DNA of 64,000 nt from Streptomyces acidiscabies (GCF_020010905.1 NZ_JAGJBY010000001.1:3492001-3556000), one strand, 5' to 3'. Shown: positions 1-10,551, counted from the stretch's first letter. The notes: generated by a model from the sequence alone, not told the origin. Translations and numbers: made by a program.

Positions 1-217
1 CGGCGGGTCACCGGTCAGACGGCCGTCCCTCGTGGGGGCGCCGCCGTCCGATGAGTACGCCCCGCGATCCCCGCGGCGGTGTTCCGGTAGTTCGAGGAAC
101 CCCGCATGTGATCGTCCGGGGCATTTTTTCTGCCTCGGCATGGTTGAAGGTCTTTAAGAGACAGACGTTACGCGGCGCCCGACGGAGGGAGTCGCGTGGT
201 GCAACCGAGGAGGACTC
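1..217 (+). promoter_or_regulatory. infC operon leader region
   Basis: No gene is supported in the first 217 bases. They precede infC and appear to be its untranslated leader, possibly with the tail of an upstream transcription unit. They contain a terminator-like hairpin (100-129) and a strong Shine-Dalgarno stretch AGGAGG (208-213) just before the proposed infC start. No promoter hexamers are convincing. Confidence 0.5.
100..129 (+). terminator. Terminator-like hairpin in infC leader (possible attenuator)
   Basis: CCCCG (100-104) pairs with CGGGG (117-121) around a 12-nt loop and is followed two bases later by six T residues (124-129). A T-run is unusual in DNA this GC-rich. It lies about 90 nt before the infC start, so it may end an upstream transcript or act as an attenuator of the infC-rpmI-rplT operon. 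The stem is only 5 bp. Confidence 0.45.
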
Positions 218-955
218 ATCAGCGCCGAGCCCCGCATCAACGACCGGATTCGCGTTCCCGAGGTGCGACTTGTCGGTCCCAGTGGCGAGCAGGTGGGCAT
301 CGTCCCCCTGGCCAAGGCACTGGAGCTTGCGCAGGAGTACGACCTGGACCTGGTCGAGGTCGCGGCGAACGCCCGCCCGCCGGTCTGCAAGCTCATGGAC
401 TACGGGAAGTTCAAGTACGAGTCGGCCATGAAGGCCCGTGAGGCGCGCAAGAACCAGGCGCACACGGTCATCAAGGAGATGAAGCTCCGGCCGAAGATCG
501 ACCCGCACGACTATGACACCAAGAAGGGTCACGTCGTCCGGTTCCTCAAGCAGGGCGACAAGGTCAAGATCACGATCATGTTCCGCGGCCGTGAGCAGTC
601 CCGCCCGGAGCTGGGCTACCGCCTGCTCCAGCGGCTCGCTTCGGACGTCGAGGACCTCGGGTTCATCGAGTCGAACCCGAAGCAGGACGGCCGAAACATG
701 ATCATGGTTCTCGGTCCGCACAAGAAGAAGACCGAGGCCATGGCCGAGGCACGTCAGGCGCAGGAGGCCCGCAAGGCCGAGGCGAAGGCCAACCCCGGCC
801 GCTCGCAGAACGCCGCCGACGCCGACGCCGTGAACGCCGACGTCCATGACCTCGACGAGACCGACGAGTTCGACGAGACCGACGAGTTCGACGACGACGC
901 CGTCGAGATCGACGAGGTCGCCGAGACCCCTGCCGAGGCTCCCGCCGAGGCGTGA
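218..955 (+). CDS. infC: Translation initiation factor IF-3, probable AUC start
   Basis: IF-3 binds the 30S subunit, keeps it apart from 50S and proofreads start-codon selection. The conserved IF-3 N-terminus ([20 protein letters not shown]) is encoded from base 218, followed by the central helix and the C-terminal domain ([19 protein letters not shown]). The frame is open from a stop at 155-157, but the first ATG/GTG/TTG is the GTG at 263, which would delete the conserved N-terminus. AGGAGG ends 4 nt before the ATC at 218, so I place the start there, giving about 245 residues. A rare start codon fits the known autocontrol of E. coli infC (AUU), but that is inference here. The C-terminus is an acidic tail with DETDEF repeats, longer than in E. 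coli. Confidence 0.9.
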   Translation: MSAEPRINDRIRVPEVRLVGPSGEQVGIVPLAKALELAQEYDLDLVEVAANARPPVCKLMDYGKFKYESAMKAREARKNQAHTVIKEMKLRPKIDPHDYDTKKGHVVRFLKQGDKVKITIMFRGREQSRPELGYRLLQRLASDVEDLGFIESNPKQDGRNMIMVLGPHKKKTEAMAEARQAQEARKAEAKANPGRSQNAADADAVNADVHDLDETDEFDETDEFDDDAVEIDEVAETPAEAPAEA

Positions 956-1066
956 TCCACGGGACGCGAGTCCCCCGGATCGAACCGACAGAACAGCGAC
1001 GCTCCACCCCGTGCCCGGTTTCACGACCGGGCACCGGAGCGCCACCGACGAGGAGAGTACGGCGCC

Positions 1067-1261
1067 ATGCCGAAGAACAAGTCGCACAGCGGTGCCAGCA
1101 AGCGCTTCAAGATCACGGGCTCCGGCAAGGTGCTGCGCGAGCGCGCCGGCAAGCGCCACCTGCTTGAGCACAAGTCGTCCCGCGTGACGCGCCGCCTCAC
1201 CGGCAACGCCGAGATGGCCCCGGGCGACGCCGCGAAGATCAAGAAGCTTCTCGGCAAGTGA
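1067..1261 (+). CDS. rpmI: 50S ribosomal protein L35
   Basis: Small basic protein of the large ribosomal subunit. The 64 residues start [14 protein letters not shown] and end KIKKLLGK, the full family length, with the KRHLLEHKS core intact. The ATG at 1067 has GAGGAG about 9 nt upstream. It sits between infC and rplT in the conserved infC-rpmI-rplT order and is expected to be cotranscribed with both. Confidence 0.97.
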   Translation: MPKNKSHSGASKRFKITGSGKVLRERAGKRHLLEHKSSRVTRRLTGNAEMAPGDAAKIKKLLGK

Positions 1262-1355
1262 CGTACGGCGCCTAGCGCCCTACGCCTTACACCGGGACCC
1301 CATCGATACCGGGTCGTGTGAGTCCAACCACGGCCCCGCTACAAGGAGTTAACAA

Positions 1356-1739
1356 GTGGCACGCGTCAAGCGGGCAGTCAACGCCCACAAGAAGCGCCGG
1401 GCGATCCTCGAAGCAGCCTCCGGCTACCGTGGTCAGCGTTCGCGCCTGTACCGCAAGGCCAAGGAGCAGGTCACCCACTCGCTGGTCTACAACTACAACG
1501 ACCGCAAGAAGCGCAAGGGTGACTTCCGTCAGCTGTGGATCCAGCGCATCAACGCCGCTGCCCGCGCGAACGGCATCACGTACAACCGCTTCATCCAGGG
1601 TCTGAAGGCCGCGAACGTCGAGGTCGACCGCAAGATCCTGGCCGAGCTGGCCGTGAACGACGCCAACGCGTTCGCCGCGCTCGTCGAGGTCGCCCAGAAG
1701 GCGCTTCCGGCCGACGTGAACGCCCCCAAGGCCGCGTGA
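1356..1739 (+). CDS. rplT: 50S ribosomal protein L20
   Basis: L20 binds 23S rRNA early in 50S assembly; in other bacteria it also represses its own operon. The 127-residue product starts with a GTG ([15 protein letters not shown]) preceded by AAGGAG, and shows the family signatures [18 protein letters not shown] and [19 protein letters not shown]. Length is normal. It is the last gene of the infC operon and is followed 31 bp later by a strong hairpin terminator. Confidence 0.97.
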   Translation: MARVKRAVNAHKKRRAILEAASGYRGQRSRLYRKAKEQVTHSLVYNYNDRKKRKGDFRQLWIQRINAAARANGITYNRFIQGLKAANVEVDRKILAELAVNDANAFAALVEVAQKALPADVNAPKAA

Positions 1740-1770
1740 CGCTGGCGCTGGCCTAGGCCGACGTAACTTG

Positions 1771-1801
1771 ACGGACCCGTGGGTTTTCCCCGCGGGTCCG
1801 T
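1771..1801 (+). terminator. Terminator of infC-rpmI-rplT
   Basis: A 13-bp stem (1771-1783 with 1789-1801, one G-T pair) closes a TTTTC loop, 31 bp after the rplT stop. There is no long T-tract, as is common for Streptomyces terminators. Confidence 0.8.
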
Positions 1802-1843
1802 TGTGCTGAGTGCGGAACCGAATTTCCTGAGGTGAGAGAAGCC

Positions 1844-2689
1844 ATGCCCCCCTTGACCCCCGAGCTCATCTCCCCCCGTTCCCCCCGCGTCGCCGCCGCC
1901 CGGCGGCTCGCCAAGCGGAACTTCCGGAGCAAGGAGCGGCTGTTCCTCGCGGAGGGGCCGCAGGCGGTGCGGGAGGCGGCCAAGGGGACGCTGGTCGAGC
2001 TGTTCGCGACCGTGGAGGCGGCCGAGCGGTACGCCGACGTCGTCGGGGACGCGCGGGACGCGGGCGTACGGGTCCACCTCGCCGACGAGCAGGTCGTCGC
2101 CGACATCTCCACCACCGTCACCCCGCAGGGCCTCGTCGGGATCTGCCGGTTCCTGGACACGCCCTTCGAGGAGATCCTCGCCGCCCGGCCGAGGCTCGTC
2201 GCCGTCCTCGCGCACGTACGCGACCCCGGGAACGCCGGTACGGTCCTGCGGTGCGCGGACGCGGCCGGCGCGGAGGCCGTCGTCCTCACCGATGCCTCGG
2301 TGGACCTGTACAACCCTAAGGCCGTACGCGCGTCCGTCGGATCGCTGTTCCACCTCCCCGTCGCCGTCGGTGTGCCGATCGAGCGGGCCGTGGAAGGGCT
2401 GAAGGCGGCCGGGGTCAGGATTCTCGCGGCCGACGGGGCGGGTCAGGACGACCTGGACGACGAGCTGGACAAGGGGACGATGGGCGGCCCGACGGCCTGG
2501 GTGTTCGGGAACGAGGCGTGGGGGCTCCCGGAGGAGACCAGGGGGCTCGCGGACGCCGTCGTGCGCGTCCCTATCCACGGAAAGGCTGAAAGTCTGAACC
2601 TGGCCACCGCCGCCGCCGTATGTCTCTATGCGTCAGCCCGTGCACAGCGCGCCTCAGGAGGGTGCCGCAGCGTCACCGAGAACTTGTAG
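1844..2689 (+). CDS. TrmH/SpoU-family RNA 2'-O-methyltransferase
   Basis: Predicted to transfer a methyl group from S-adenosylmethionine to a ribose 2'-OH in rRNA or tRNA. The N-terminal substrate-binding part (about residues 1-100: RRLAKRNFRSKERLFLAEGPQ) precedes a SPOUT domain with the three usual motifs: HVRDPGNAGTVLRCADAAGA, WVFGNEAWGLPEE and VRVPIHGKAESLNLATAAAV, which form the knotted SAM site. The ATG at 1844 is preceded by GAGGTGAGAG and is preferred to a GTG at 1832. About 281 residues, normal length. It lies between the ribosomal genes and pheST, a conserved Streptomyces position; the target nucleotide cannot be read from sequence. Confidence 0.9.
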   Translation: MPPLTPELISPRSPRVAAARRLAKRNFRSKERLFLAEGPQAVREAAKGTLVELFATVEAAERYADVVGDARDAGVRVHLADEQVVADISTTVTPQGLVGICRFLDTPFEEILAARPRLVAVLAHVRDPGNAGTVLRCADAAGAEAVVLTDASVDLYNPKAVRASVGSLFHLPVAVGVPIERAVEGLKAAGVRILAADGAGQDDLDDELDKGTMGGPTAWVFGNEAWGLPEETRGLADAVVRVPIHGKAESLNLATAAAVCLYASARAQRASGGCRSVTENL

Positions 2690-2733
2690 GGTGACGTGCT
2701 CGGGGGTCCTCGTCTGGGAGGTGGGGTGCGAGG

Positions 2734-3840
2734 ATGAGTGCGGTCACGAGCGGTACGCCGGAAGCCCGCAGGGTGTGGTGGCCGCCCGGGGTGGGGCCGG
2801 ACGAACTGCCGGACGGCCTGGTGGTCGCCGATGAGCGCGGCCTGGTCGTCTGTTTCAACGCCGCCGCGGAACGGATGACCGCGACCGCGGCGGCCGACGT
2901 CCTCGGCAGGCCGCTGGACAAGGCGCTGCCGTTAGAGGACCTGGAGGGCCGCCGCTGGTGGCAGCTCACCGATCCGTACGGCGGCCTCGCCACCCGGGTG
3001 CGCCAGCCCGAACGCAACCTGCTCCTGCCCGGCGGACGCGAGTTCCTCGTCTCCGCCCGCTACGTCCGCGACCGCCCCGCCGGCCCCGTACAGAGTGTCG
3101 TCGTCTGTCTGCGCGACACCGAGGCCCGCCGCCGCACCGAGCGCTCCCACGCCGAGCTGATCGCCACGGTCGCCCACGAACTGCGCTCCCCCCTCACCTC
3201 CGTCAAGGGCTTCACCGCGACGCTCCTCGCCAAGTGGGAGCGCTTCACCGACGACCAGAAGCGCCTCATGCTGGAGACCGTCGACGCCGACGCGGACCGC
3301 GTCACCCGCCTCATCGCCGAGCTGCTCGACATCTCCCGCATCGACTCGGGCCGTCTCGAAGTCCGCCGCCAGCCCGTCGACATGGGCGCCGCCGTCGGCC
3401 GTCACATCCAGGCGTACGTCGCCGCCGGGCTCCCCGCCGACCGCTTCCTCCTGCGCATCGGCCATCCCCTGCCCTCGCTGTGGGCCGACCCCGACAAGGT
3501 CGACCAGGTGCTCAGCAACCTCATCGAAAACGCGGTGCGCCACGGCGAGGGAACCGTCACGATAGACGTCACGTCCGCCGCGTCCCCCCGTGAGGGGGAG
3601 GACACGGGCACGTCGGTCACCGTGAGCGACGAGGGGGCGGGTATCCCGGAGGAGTCCATGAACCGCGTCTTCACCCGCTTCTGGCGGGGCAGCAAGCGCG
3701 GCGGCACGGGCCTCGGGCTCTACATCGTCAAGGGCATCGTCGAGGCCCACGGCGGCGTCATCACGGTCGGCCGCGCCCCCGAGGGCGGCGCACAGTTCCG
3801 ATTTACGTTGCCCGTGGCAGCGCCTGCTTATCTGAGCTAG
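2734..3840 (+). CDS. PAS-domain sensor histidine kinase, contains a TTA codon
   Basis: Autophosphorylating kinase of a two-component system. An N-terminal PAS domain (about residues 25-130: LPDGLVVADERGLVVCFNAA) is followed by the H-box ATVAHELRSPLTSVKGF with phospho-acceptor His near 148, then the N-box QVLSNLIENAVRHG and glycine boxes SDEGAGIPEES and GTGLGLYIVKG. No membrane segment is obvious, so it is probably cytosolic. No response regulator is adjacent, so it is an orphan kinase. Codon 67 is TTA (2932-2934), a leucine codon read only by the bldA tRNA in Streptomyces, implying developmentally delayed translation. It sits between the methyltransferase and pheS; the ligand is unknown. Confidence 0.93.
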   Translation: MSAVTSGTPEARRVWWPPGVGPDELPDGLVVADERGLVVCFNAAAERMTATAAADVLGRPLDKALPLEDLEGRRWWQLTDPYGGLATRVRQPERNLLLPGGREFLVSARYVRDRPAGPVQSVVVCLRDTEARRRTERSHAELIATVAHELRSPLTSVKGFTATLLAKWERFTDDQKRLMLETVDADADRVTRLIAELLDISRIDSGRLEVRRQPVDMGAAVGRHIQAYVAAGLPADRFLLRIGHPLPSLWADPDKVDQVLSNLIENAVRHGEGTVTIDVTSAASPREGEDTGTSVTVSDEGAGIPEESMNRVFTRFWRGSKRGGTGLGLYIVKGIVEAHGGVITVGRAPEGGAQFRFTLPVAAPAYLS

Positions 3841-3878
3841 GCCGCCACGGGCGCGTTCGAACATCCGCACCCCGTTAG

Positions 3879-5086
<1,208 letters not shown>

Positions 5087-5087
<1 letters not shown>

Positions 5088-7576
5088 TGCGTATCCCGCT
5101 TTCCTGGCTGCGGGAGTACGTCGATCTCCCCGCCACCGAGACCGGCCGTGACGTCCAGGCCAAACTCGTCTCCGCAGGCCTTGAGGTCGAGACCGTCGAG
5201 CAGCTCGGCGACGGCCTCAAGGGCCCCCTCGTCGTCGGTCAGGTCCTCACCATCGAGGAGCTGGAGGGCTTCAAGAAGCCGATCCGCTTCTGCACCGTCG
5301 ACGTCGGCACCGCCAACGGGACCGGCGAGCCGCAGGAGATCGTCTGCGGCGCCCGCAACTTCGCCGTCGGCGACAAGGTCGTCGTCGTCCTGCCGGGCGC
5401 GGTCCTGCCCGGCGACTTCGCGATCGCCGCGCGCAAGACGTACGGCAGGACGTCCCACGGCATGATCTGCTCCAGCGACGAGCTGGGCATGGGCGACGAC
5501 GGCACCAAGGGCATCATCGTCCTGCCGCCCGAGACCGAGATCGGCAAGGACGCCATCGAGCTGCTCCAGCTCGTCGACGAGGTCCTCGACATCGCCGTCA
5601 CCGCCAACCGCGGCGACTGCCTGTCCATCCGCGGCGTCGCCCGCGAGACGGCCATCGCGTACGGCCTGCCGCTCAGCGACCCGGCGCTCCTCGACGTGCC
5701 GGGACCGAACGCGTACGGCTACCCGGTGCAGGTGAGTGACCCCTTCGGCTGCGACCGGTTCACCGCCCGCACGGTCACCGGCCTCAGCTCCGAGGCGCGC
5801 TCCCCGATCTGGCTGACCCGCCGCCTCCAGAAGGTCGGGGTCCGCCCGATCTCCCTCGCCGTGGACGTCACGAACTACGTGATGATGGAGCTGGGCCAGC
5901 CTCTCCACGCCTACGACCGCGCCAGCGTCCAGGGCACGATCGGCGTCCGCCGCGCGGCCGAGGGCGAGAAGCTCGTCACCCTCGACGCCGTCGAGCGCAC
6001 CCTGCACTCCGAGGACCTCGTCATCACCGACGAGCGCGGGCCCATCGGCCTCGCGGGCGTCATGGGCGGTGCGAACACGGAGATCGACGACGACGGGGCC
6101 ACCGGTGACGTCGTCATCGAGGCCGCCCACTTCGACGCGGTCGCCATCGCGCGCACGGCCCGCCGCCACAAGCTGTCGTCCGAGGCGTCCCGCCGCTTCG
6201 AGCGGGGCGTCGACCCGCAGGCCGCGTCCGCAGCCGCCCAGCGCGCCGTCGACCTGCTCGTTCTGCTTGCCGGTGGTACCGCCGAGGCGGGCGTCACCGA
6301 GGTCATCTCGCCGTCCGCGCCGCACACGATCAGCATTCCGGCCGACCATCCCGACAGCGTCGCGGGCGTCGTGTACGGGCGCGAGACCGTCGTACGGCGG
6401 TTGCAGCAGATCGGCTGCGACGTGTACGGGCAGGACGAGCTGATCGTGACGGTTCCGTCCTGGCGGCCCGACCTTGCCGCGCCCAACGACCTTGCGGAAG
6501 AGGTCATTCGGCTGGAGGGGTACGAGAACCTGCCCTCCACGCTGCCGAAGCCGCCCGCCGGGCGGGGGCTGACCGGGCGTCAGCGGTTGCATCGCCGGGT
6601 GGGCCGTGCGCTGGCCGGGGCCGGGTATGTCGAGGCGCCGTCCTACCCGTTCATCGGGGAGCAGGTCTTCGATCAGCTGCTGCTGGACGCGGACGACGTT
6701 CATCGCCGGGTTGTGAAGCTGACTAATCCGCTCAATGACGAGGAGCCCGCGCTTCGTACGTCGTTGCTGCCCGGGTTGCTCGGGGCGCTGCGGCGTAACG
6801 ACGGGCGGGGGGCTCATGATCTCGCCCTGTTCGAGACGGGGTTGGTGTTCCATCCTCGGGAAGAGCAGGCCGTCGCTGCGGTGTTGCCGGTCGATCGGCG
6901 GCCCACGGATGAGGAACTCGCGTCTCTGGACGCCGTGTTGCCGGTTCAGCCTCGGCATGTGGGGGTTGTGCTGGCCGGTGCTCGGGAGCAGGCCGGGTGG
7001 TGGGGCAAGGGGCGTCCTGCGGACTGGGCCGATGCGGTCGAGGCGGGGCGGTTGGTCGTGCGTGAGGCCGGGGCGGAGGTTGTGGTGCGGCAGGGGCAGT
7101 ACGGGCCCTGGCATCCCGGTCGGTGCGCCGAGTTCGTGATCGGTGAGACCGTCGTGGGGTATGCGGGCGAGCTGCATCCTCGGGTGGTCAAGGCGTTCGG
7201 GCTGCCTGCGCGTACTGCTGCGATGGAGATCGACCTGGACGCGGTGGAGGCGGCCGGGGTGGGGCTTCTTGAGGCGCCTCGGATCTCGTCGTTCCCCGTT
7301 GCCACGCAGGATGTTGCGCTGGTGGTGGAGAGCGGGGTTCCTTCTGCTGCGGTCGAGGCTGCGCTTCGGGAGGGGGCCGGGGAGTTGCTGGAGGCTGTTC
7401 GGTTGTTCGATGTGTACGAGAACGTTGAGCAGTTGGGGGAGGGGCGGAAGTCGCTCGCCTATGCTCTGCGTTTCCGTGCGGGTGACCGGACACTGACGGT
7501 TGATGAGGCTTCGGCCGCTCGGGATGCTGCTGTTGCTCTCGCGGGGGAGCGTACGGGGGCTGTTCTGCGGGGTTGA
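5087..7576 (+). CDS. pheT: Phenylalanyl-tRNA synthetase beta subunit
   Basis: Partner of PheS; carries the tRNA-binding and editing modules. In order: EMAP/tRNA-binding domain (about residues 40-150, [10 protein letters not shown]), B3/B4 editing domain (about 210-390), B5 domain (around 400-480), a catalytic-like module, and the C-terminal FDX-ACB anticodon domain from about 735 ([29 protein letters not shown]). 829 residues, full length. Codon use shifts within the gene: the first 1.4 kb is rich in C at third positions, whereas the last 1 kb uses many G- and T-ending codons. Confidence 0.97.
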
Positions 7577-7590
7577 TGTATCGCTGCCGG

Positions 7591-7640
7591 GTGCGGGTGG
7601 ATTGCGGCTGGTCGCGCAGTTCCCCGCGCCCCTGGAGCGG
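7591..7640 (-). repeat. Dispersed GCGCGGGGAACTGCGCG repeat, copy 1
   Basis: Contains GTCGCGCAGTTCCCCGCGCCCCT (opposite strand core GGGGCGCGGGGAACTGCGCG) downstream of pheT. The same core recurs near 8.7, 29.0, 46.4, 49.35 and 62.5-62.7 kb, always at a gene end. Confidence 0.75.
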
Positions 7641-7721
7641 CGTTGCCGCTCAGGGGGTTTCACTCATACGGGTGACAAGTCCCTGCTCGGTAGCCCCTAT
7701 TCGTCATCCGCCGACAGAATG

Positions 7722-7752
7722 CAGACCGGTCTCATTGGGGCCGGTCTGTTTT
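7722..7752 (+). terminator. pheST terminator
   Basis: CAGACCGG (7722-7729) pairs perfectly with CCGGTCTG (7741-7748) and is followed by TTTTCGTT, a typical rho-independent terminator about 145 bp after pheT. Confidence 0.8.
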
Positions 7753-7783
7753 CGTTCCTGGCCTAGATGGGGGGCCGTCGGGG

Positions 7784-8824
7784 ATGTTCAGCGTCAGGCG
7801 GTCGTGGGGGTGGGTGGTCACTCCCGTGATGTGGGGGGCCGTGGCGGTCACCTCGTATCAGTTGGTCTGTCCGTTCGTCGGGGGAGCGGTGGTCTGTGCC
7901 GTCGCGCTGCATCTGCGACGGGAGTTGAAGCAGGCCCGGTACGTCGCCGGGGTTGCCCAGAGTGTGGTGTTACGGCCCTTGCCGCCCCGCGTCGAGGGGC
8001 TCGGCGTCGCCGCTGTGCAGGTTTCCGCCGAGCGGGGGGCCTCCGTCGGCGGGGATCTGTACGACGTCGTCGGCACCGAGTTCGGGGTGCGGGTCGTGAT
8101 GGGGGACGTACGGGGGCACGGGCTCGCGGCGTTGGGGACCGTCGCGGCGCTGCTCGGGGGGTTCCGGGAGGCGGTGTACGACGAGCCCGAACTCGGGGGA
8201 GTGCTACGCCGGTTGGACCGTACGCTCGCCCGGCACCTACGGGACCGCGCCCTCGCCGAACACCCCTCCAGCGGGCTGGAGTTGGAGTCGGGTCCGGTGG
8301 GGGAGGAGTTCGTCACCGTGCTGTTGCTGGAGATCGGCGCGGACGGCGGCGTACTGGCACTGAACTGCGGCCACCCGTGGCCGTACTTGATCACGGGGAG
8401 TCGGGTGCTGCCCCTTTCGAGAGCGGACCCCCTCCCACCTCTGGGCCCGTTCCCCCTGCCGGCCGACCTGGCAGCGGAGCACGGATTTCTCCTCCCTGGC
8501 GAGTCGATGGTCCTGTTCACGGATGGCGCGGAGGACGCGAGGGACAGGAGGGGCCGCTTCTTCCCGCTCCCGTACATGCTGGAGAGAGCGGCGGCGGAAC
8601 ATGGCGGTTCGCCAGGGGAGTTGGTGACAACAATCCTCACGGACCTCCTACGACACACGGCGGGAAGGCCAGGGGATGACGCAGCCTTACTGGCACTTCG
8701 CAACGCCCGCTCAGGTAGCTCTTTCAGGGGCGCGGGGCAGCATCTATCAGCGGCTCCGCCGCGGGGCGCGACCAGCCACATCCGGCCCGCACCCGACAAC
8801 TCACCTCTAGCCCCACATCCTTAG
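7784..8824 (+). CDS. PPM/SpoIIE-type serine phosphatase with two TTA codons
   Basis: Predicted Mn-dependent protein phosphatase acting on phosphorylated anti-sigma antagonists or similar proteins. One or two membrane segments (about residues 8-40) anchor a cytosolic PP2C domain with metal-binding motifs GGDLYDVV, VVMGDVRGHG, LFTDGAED and GDDAALLAL. Codons 63 (7970-7972) and 302 (8687-8689) are TTA, which suggests bldA-dependent expression. The last 40 or so residues, from about 307 on, are encoded by a copy of the dispersed intergenic repeat (8722-8795), so the native C-terminus was probably replaced or extended by that element. No partner kinase or anti-sigma gene lies next to it. Confidence 0.88.
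   Translation: MFSVRRSWGWVVTPVMWGAVAVTSYQLVCPFVGGAVVCAVALHLRRELKQARYVAGVAQSVVLRPLPPRVEGLGVAAVQVSAERGASVGGDLYDVVGTEFGVRVVMGDVRGHGLAALGTVAALLGGFREAVYDEPELGGVLRRLDRTLARHLRDRALAEHPSSGLELESGPVGEEFVTVLLLEIGADGGVLALNCGHPWPYLITGSRVLPLSRADPLPPLGPFPLPADLAAEHGFLLPGESMVLFTDGAEDARDRRGRFFPLPYMLERAAAEHGGSPGELVTTILTDLLRHTAGRPGDDAALLALRNARSGSSFRGAGQHLSAAPPRGATSHIRPAPDNSPLAPHP
8722..8795 (+). repeat. Dispersed repeat, copy 2, inside the phosphatase 3' end
   Basis: TTCAGGGGCGCGGGGCAGC, then a GCGGCTCCGCCGC hairpin, then GCGCGACCAGCCACA. This is the longer variant of the element also seen at 46.3-46.6 and 62.5 kb. Here it is read through as coding sequence. Confidence 0.7.
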
Positions 8825-9015
8825 TCCCCCACCCTCCGACCGGGACGTCGCAACTTCGAGGGGGAGCCGCCGCCCCGGCCGGAGGCACTCCAGTGAACCG
8901 GCACCGACCCGCCCCCCAAAACCGTACGCACCCCACATTCACGAGCGCTCCCTTCACACCCCGTGTGAACCCACCCCCACTACGCTGGACCCACCGAGCC
9001 ACAACGGGGGCCAGC

Positions 9016-10356
9016 ATGCAGCCCAACACCCTCCTCGACGCCATCCTCGACGAAGCCGGCATCTCCCACGCGGGCCTGGCCGCTCACGTCAACGAGGTGG
9101 GCCGCAGACGAGGGCTGGCCCTCAGGTACGAACACACCGCCGTGGCCCGCTGGTTGAAGGGCCAGCGCCCGAGAGGCCAGGTCCCGGACCTGATCTGCGA
9201 GGTCCTGGCAGCGCGCCTGCACCGCCCGGTGACGCTGGACGACATAGGTCTCGGCGTCCCGGGCGAACCCGGCGCCCCCCACTCGGGCACACTCTCGGGC
9301 TTCGTGGAGCGAGCAACGGCGTTGTGGCGCTCGGACGAACAGCAGCGCCCGCACATCCTCGGGGCCCCGGCGGTCACCGGAACCCCCGCGGTGATGCCGG
9401 TGTGGGAGTGGGAGAACCCGCCGGAGGACGTGGACGTGAGCCGGGGCGGGCGCCACCGCGTGACCGCCGGGGACATCGAGATGCTGAGGGCGGCCCGCGC
9501 CCACTACGAGCAGATGTACCGCAAGGCGGGCGGCGTGGCGACGCGCGCGAGGATCGTCGGTTTCCTGAACGCGGAGGCGGCCCCGCTGCTGAGGGGCGGC
9601 TACACGGACGCGACGGGACGCCAACTGCACCGCGCGACAGGCGGGTTGGTGGCGATCGCGGGCATCTGCGCGTACGACTCGGACGCGCACGGCCTCGCGC
9701 AGCGCTACTTCCACCAGGCACTGCGCCTGGCAAAGGCCAGCGGCGACCGGGGACTTGGCGCGTACGTGATAGCGCTGCTCGTCAACCAGGCCCTGTTCAT
9801 GCGGGAGTTCCGGCAGGCGGTCGCGTTCGCGGAAGCGGCGCTGCGGACGGCCGGCAAGCACATCACCCCCGCTCTCGCCTCCGACCTGTACGCGATGCAG
9901 GCGAAGGCGTACGCGCACCTCGGTGACGGGACGAGCGCGATCTCCTGCATCCGGCGCGCGGAGGCGGCGGCCGACCGCATCCGGCGCGGCCACGAGCCCG
10001 ACGAGACGGGCTACGTCCAGCCGGGCCTGGTCAACGTCCAGATCGCGGAAGCCCTGTTGAGCCTCGGCGACATCGCAGCCGCCGCCGAGCACGCCGCCGC
10101 GGCCGTCGAAACCCCGGCGCACGACCGGGGCCGCGTCCACCGCCTCGCGATGCTCAGCACGATCGAGCTGCGGCAGGGCAACGCGGACAAAGCGGTCGTC
10201 ACGGCCGTCGAAATGGCCGAGCAGGCGCGGGGGATGGAGTCCCAGCGGCTGCGCGACCGGCTGCGCGAGGTCCGCGAGCACCTGGCCCGCAGCGGCGGCG
10301 CCGGTACGGCCGAGGCCGCCGAGCTGATCGACGGGGCGCTGCGGGTTCCGCTGTAG
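9016..10356 (+). CDS. TPR-containing regulatory protein (NsdA-like)
   Basis: Probable regulator of the Streptomyces NsdA-like class: an N-terminal helical segment resembling a degenerate helix-turn-helix (residues 5-60, EAGISHAGLAAHVNEVGRR ... HTAVARWLKGQRPRG) followed by tetratricopeptide-like helices (about 190-440; LAQRYFHQALRLAKASGD, ALLSLGDIAAAAEHAAAAVE). The ATG at 9016 (MQPNTLLDAIL) is chosen because the upstream extension is low-complexity. About 446 residues. It stands alone between the phosphatase and a NUDIX gene. Known family members repress sporulation and antibiotic production; whether this one does is inference. Confidence 0.75.
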   Translation: MQPNTLLDAILDEAGISHAGLAAHVNEVGRRRGLALRYEHTAVARWLKGQRPRGQVPDLICEVLAARLHRPVTLDDIGLGVPGEPGAPHSGTLSGFVERATALWRSDEQQRPHILGAPAVTGTPAVMPVWEWENPPEDVDVSRGGRHRVTAGDIEMLRAARAHYEQMYRKAGGVATRARIVGFLNAEAAPLLRGGYTDATGRQLHRATGGLVAIAGICAYDSDAHGLAQRYFHQALRLAKASGDRGLGAYVIALLVNQALFMREFRQAVAFAEAALRTAGKHITPALASDLYAMQAKAYAHLGDGTSAISCIRRAEAAADRIRRGHEPDETGYVQPGLVNVQIAEALLSLGDIAAAAEHAAAAVETPAHDRGRVHRLAMLSTIELRQGNADKAVVTAVEMAEQARGMESQRLRDRLREVREHLARSGGAGTAEAAELIDGALRVPL

Positions 10357-10551
10357 GGAGACCCGTACCCGTACGACTGATGAGCGGCGTACGGGGAAGC
10401 CGCACCACTAGCCCCTGCCCGCGTACCCGAAAGCGCCCCCTGGTTCACCCCCGATCCGCCCCCTGTGTGCTCCCGCTCCCACCTCCGTACCTCTCCGCCG
10501 CACATCCCCTGCTGCGATATTGCCCCTTACCCGACGGAAGGTGGCAGAACC

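Noticed and set aside
263..955. infC starting at GTG 263
   Set aside because: Would remove the conserved [11 protein letters not shown] segment and lacks a ribosome-binding site at proper spacing.
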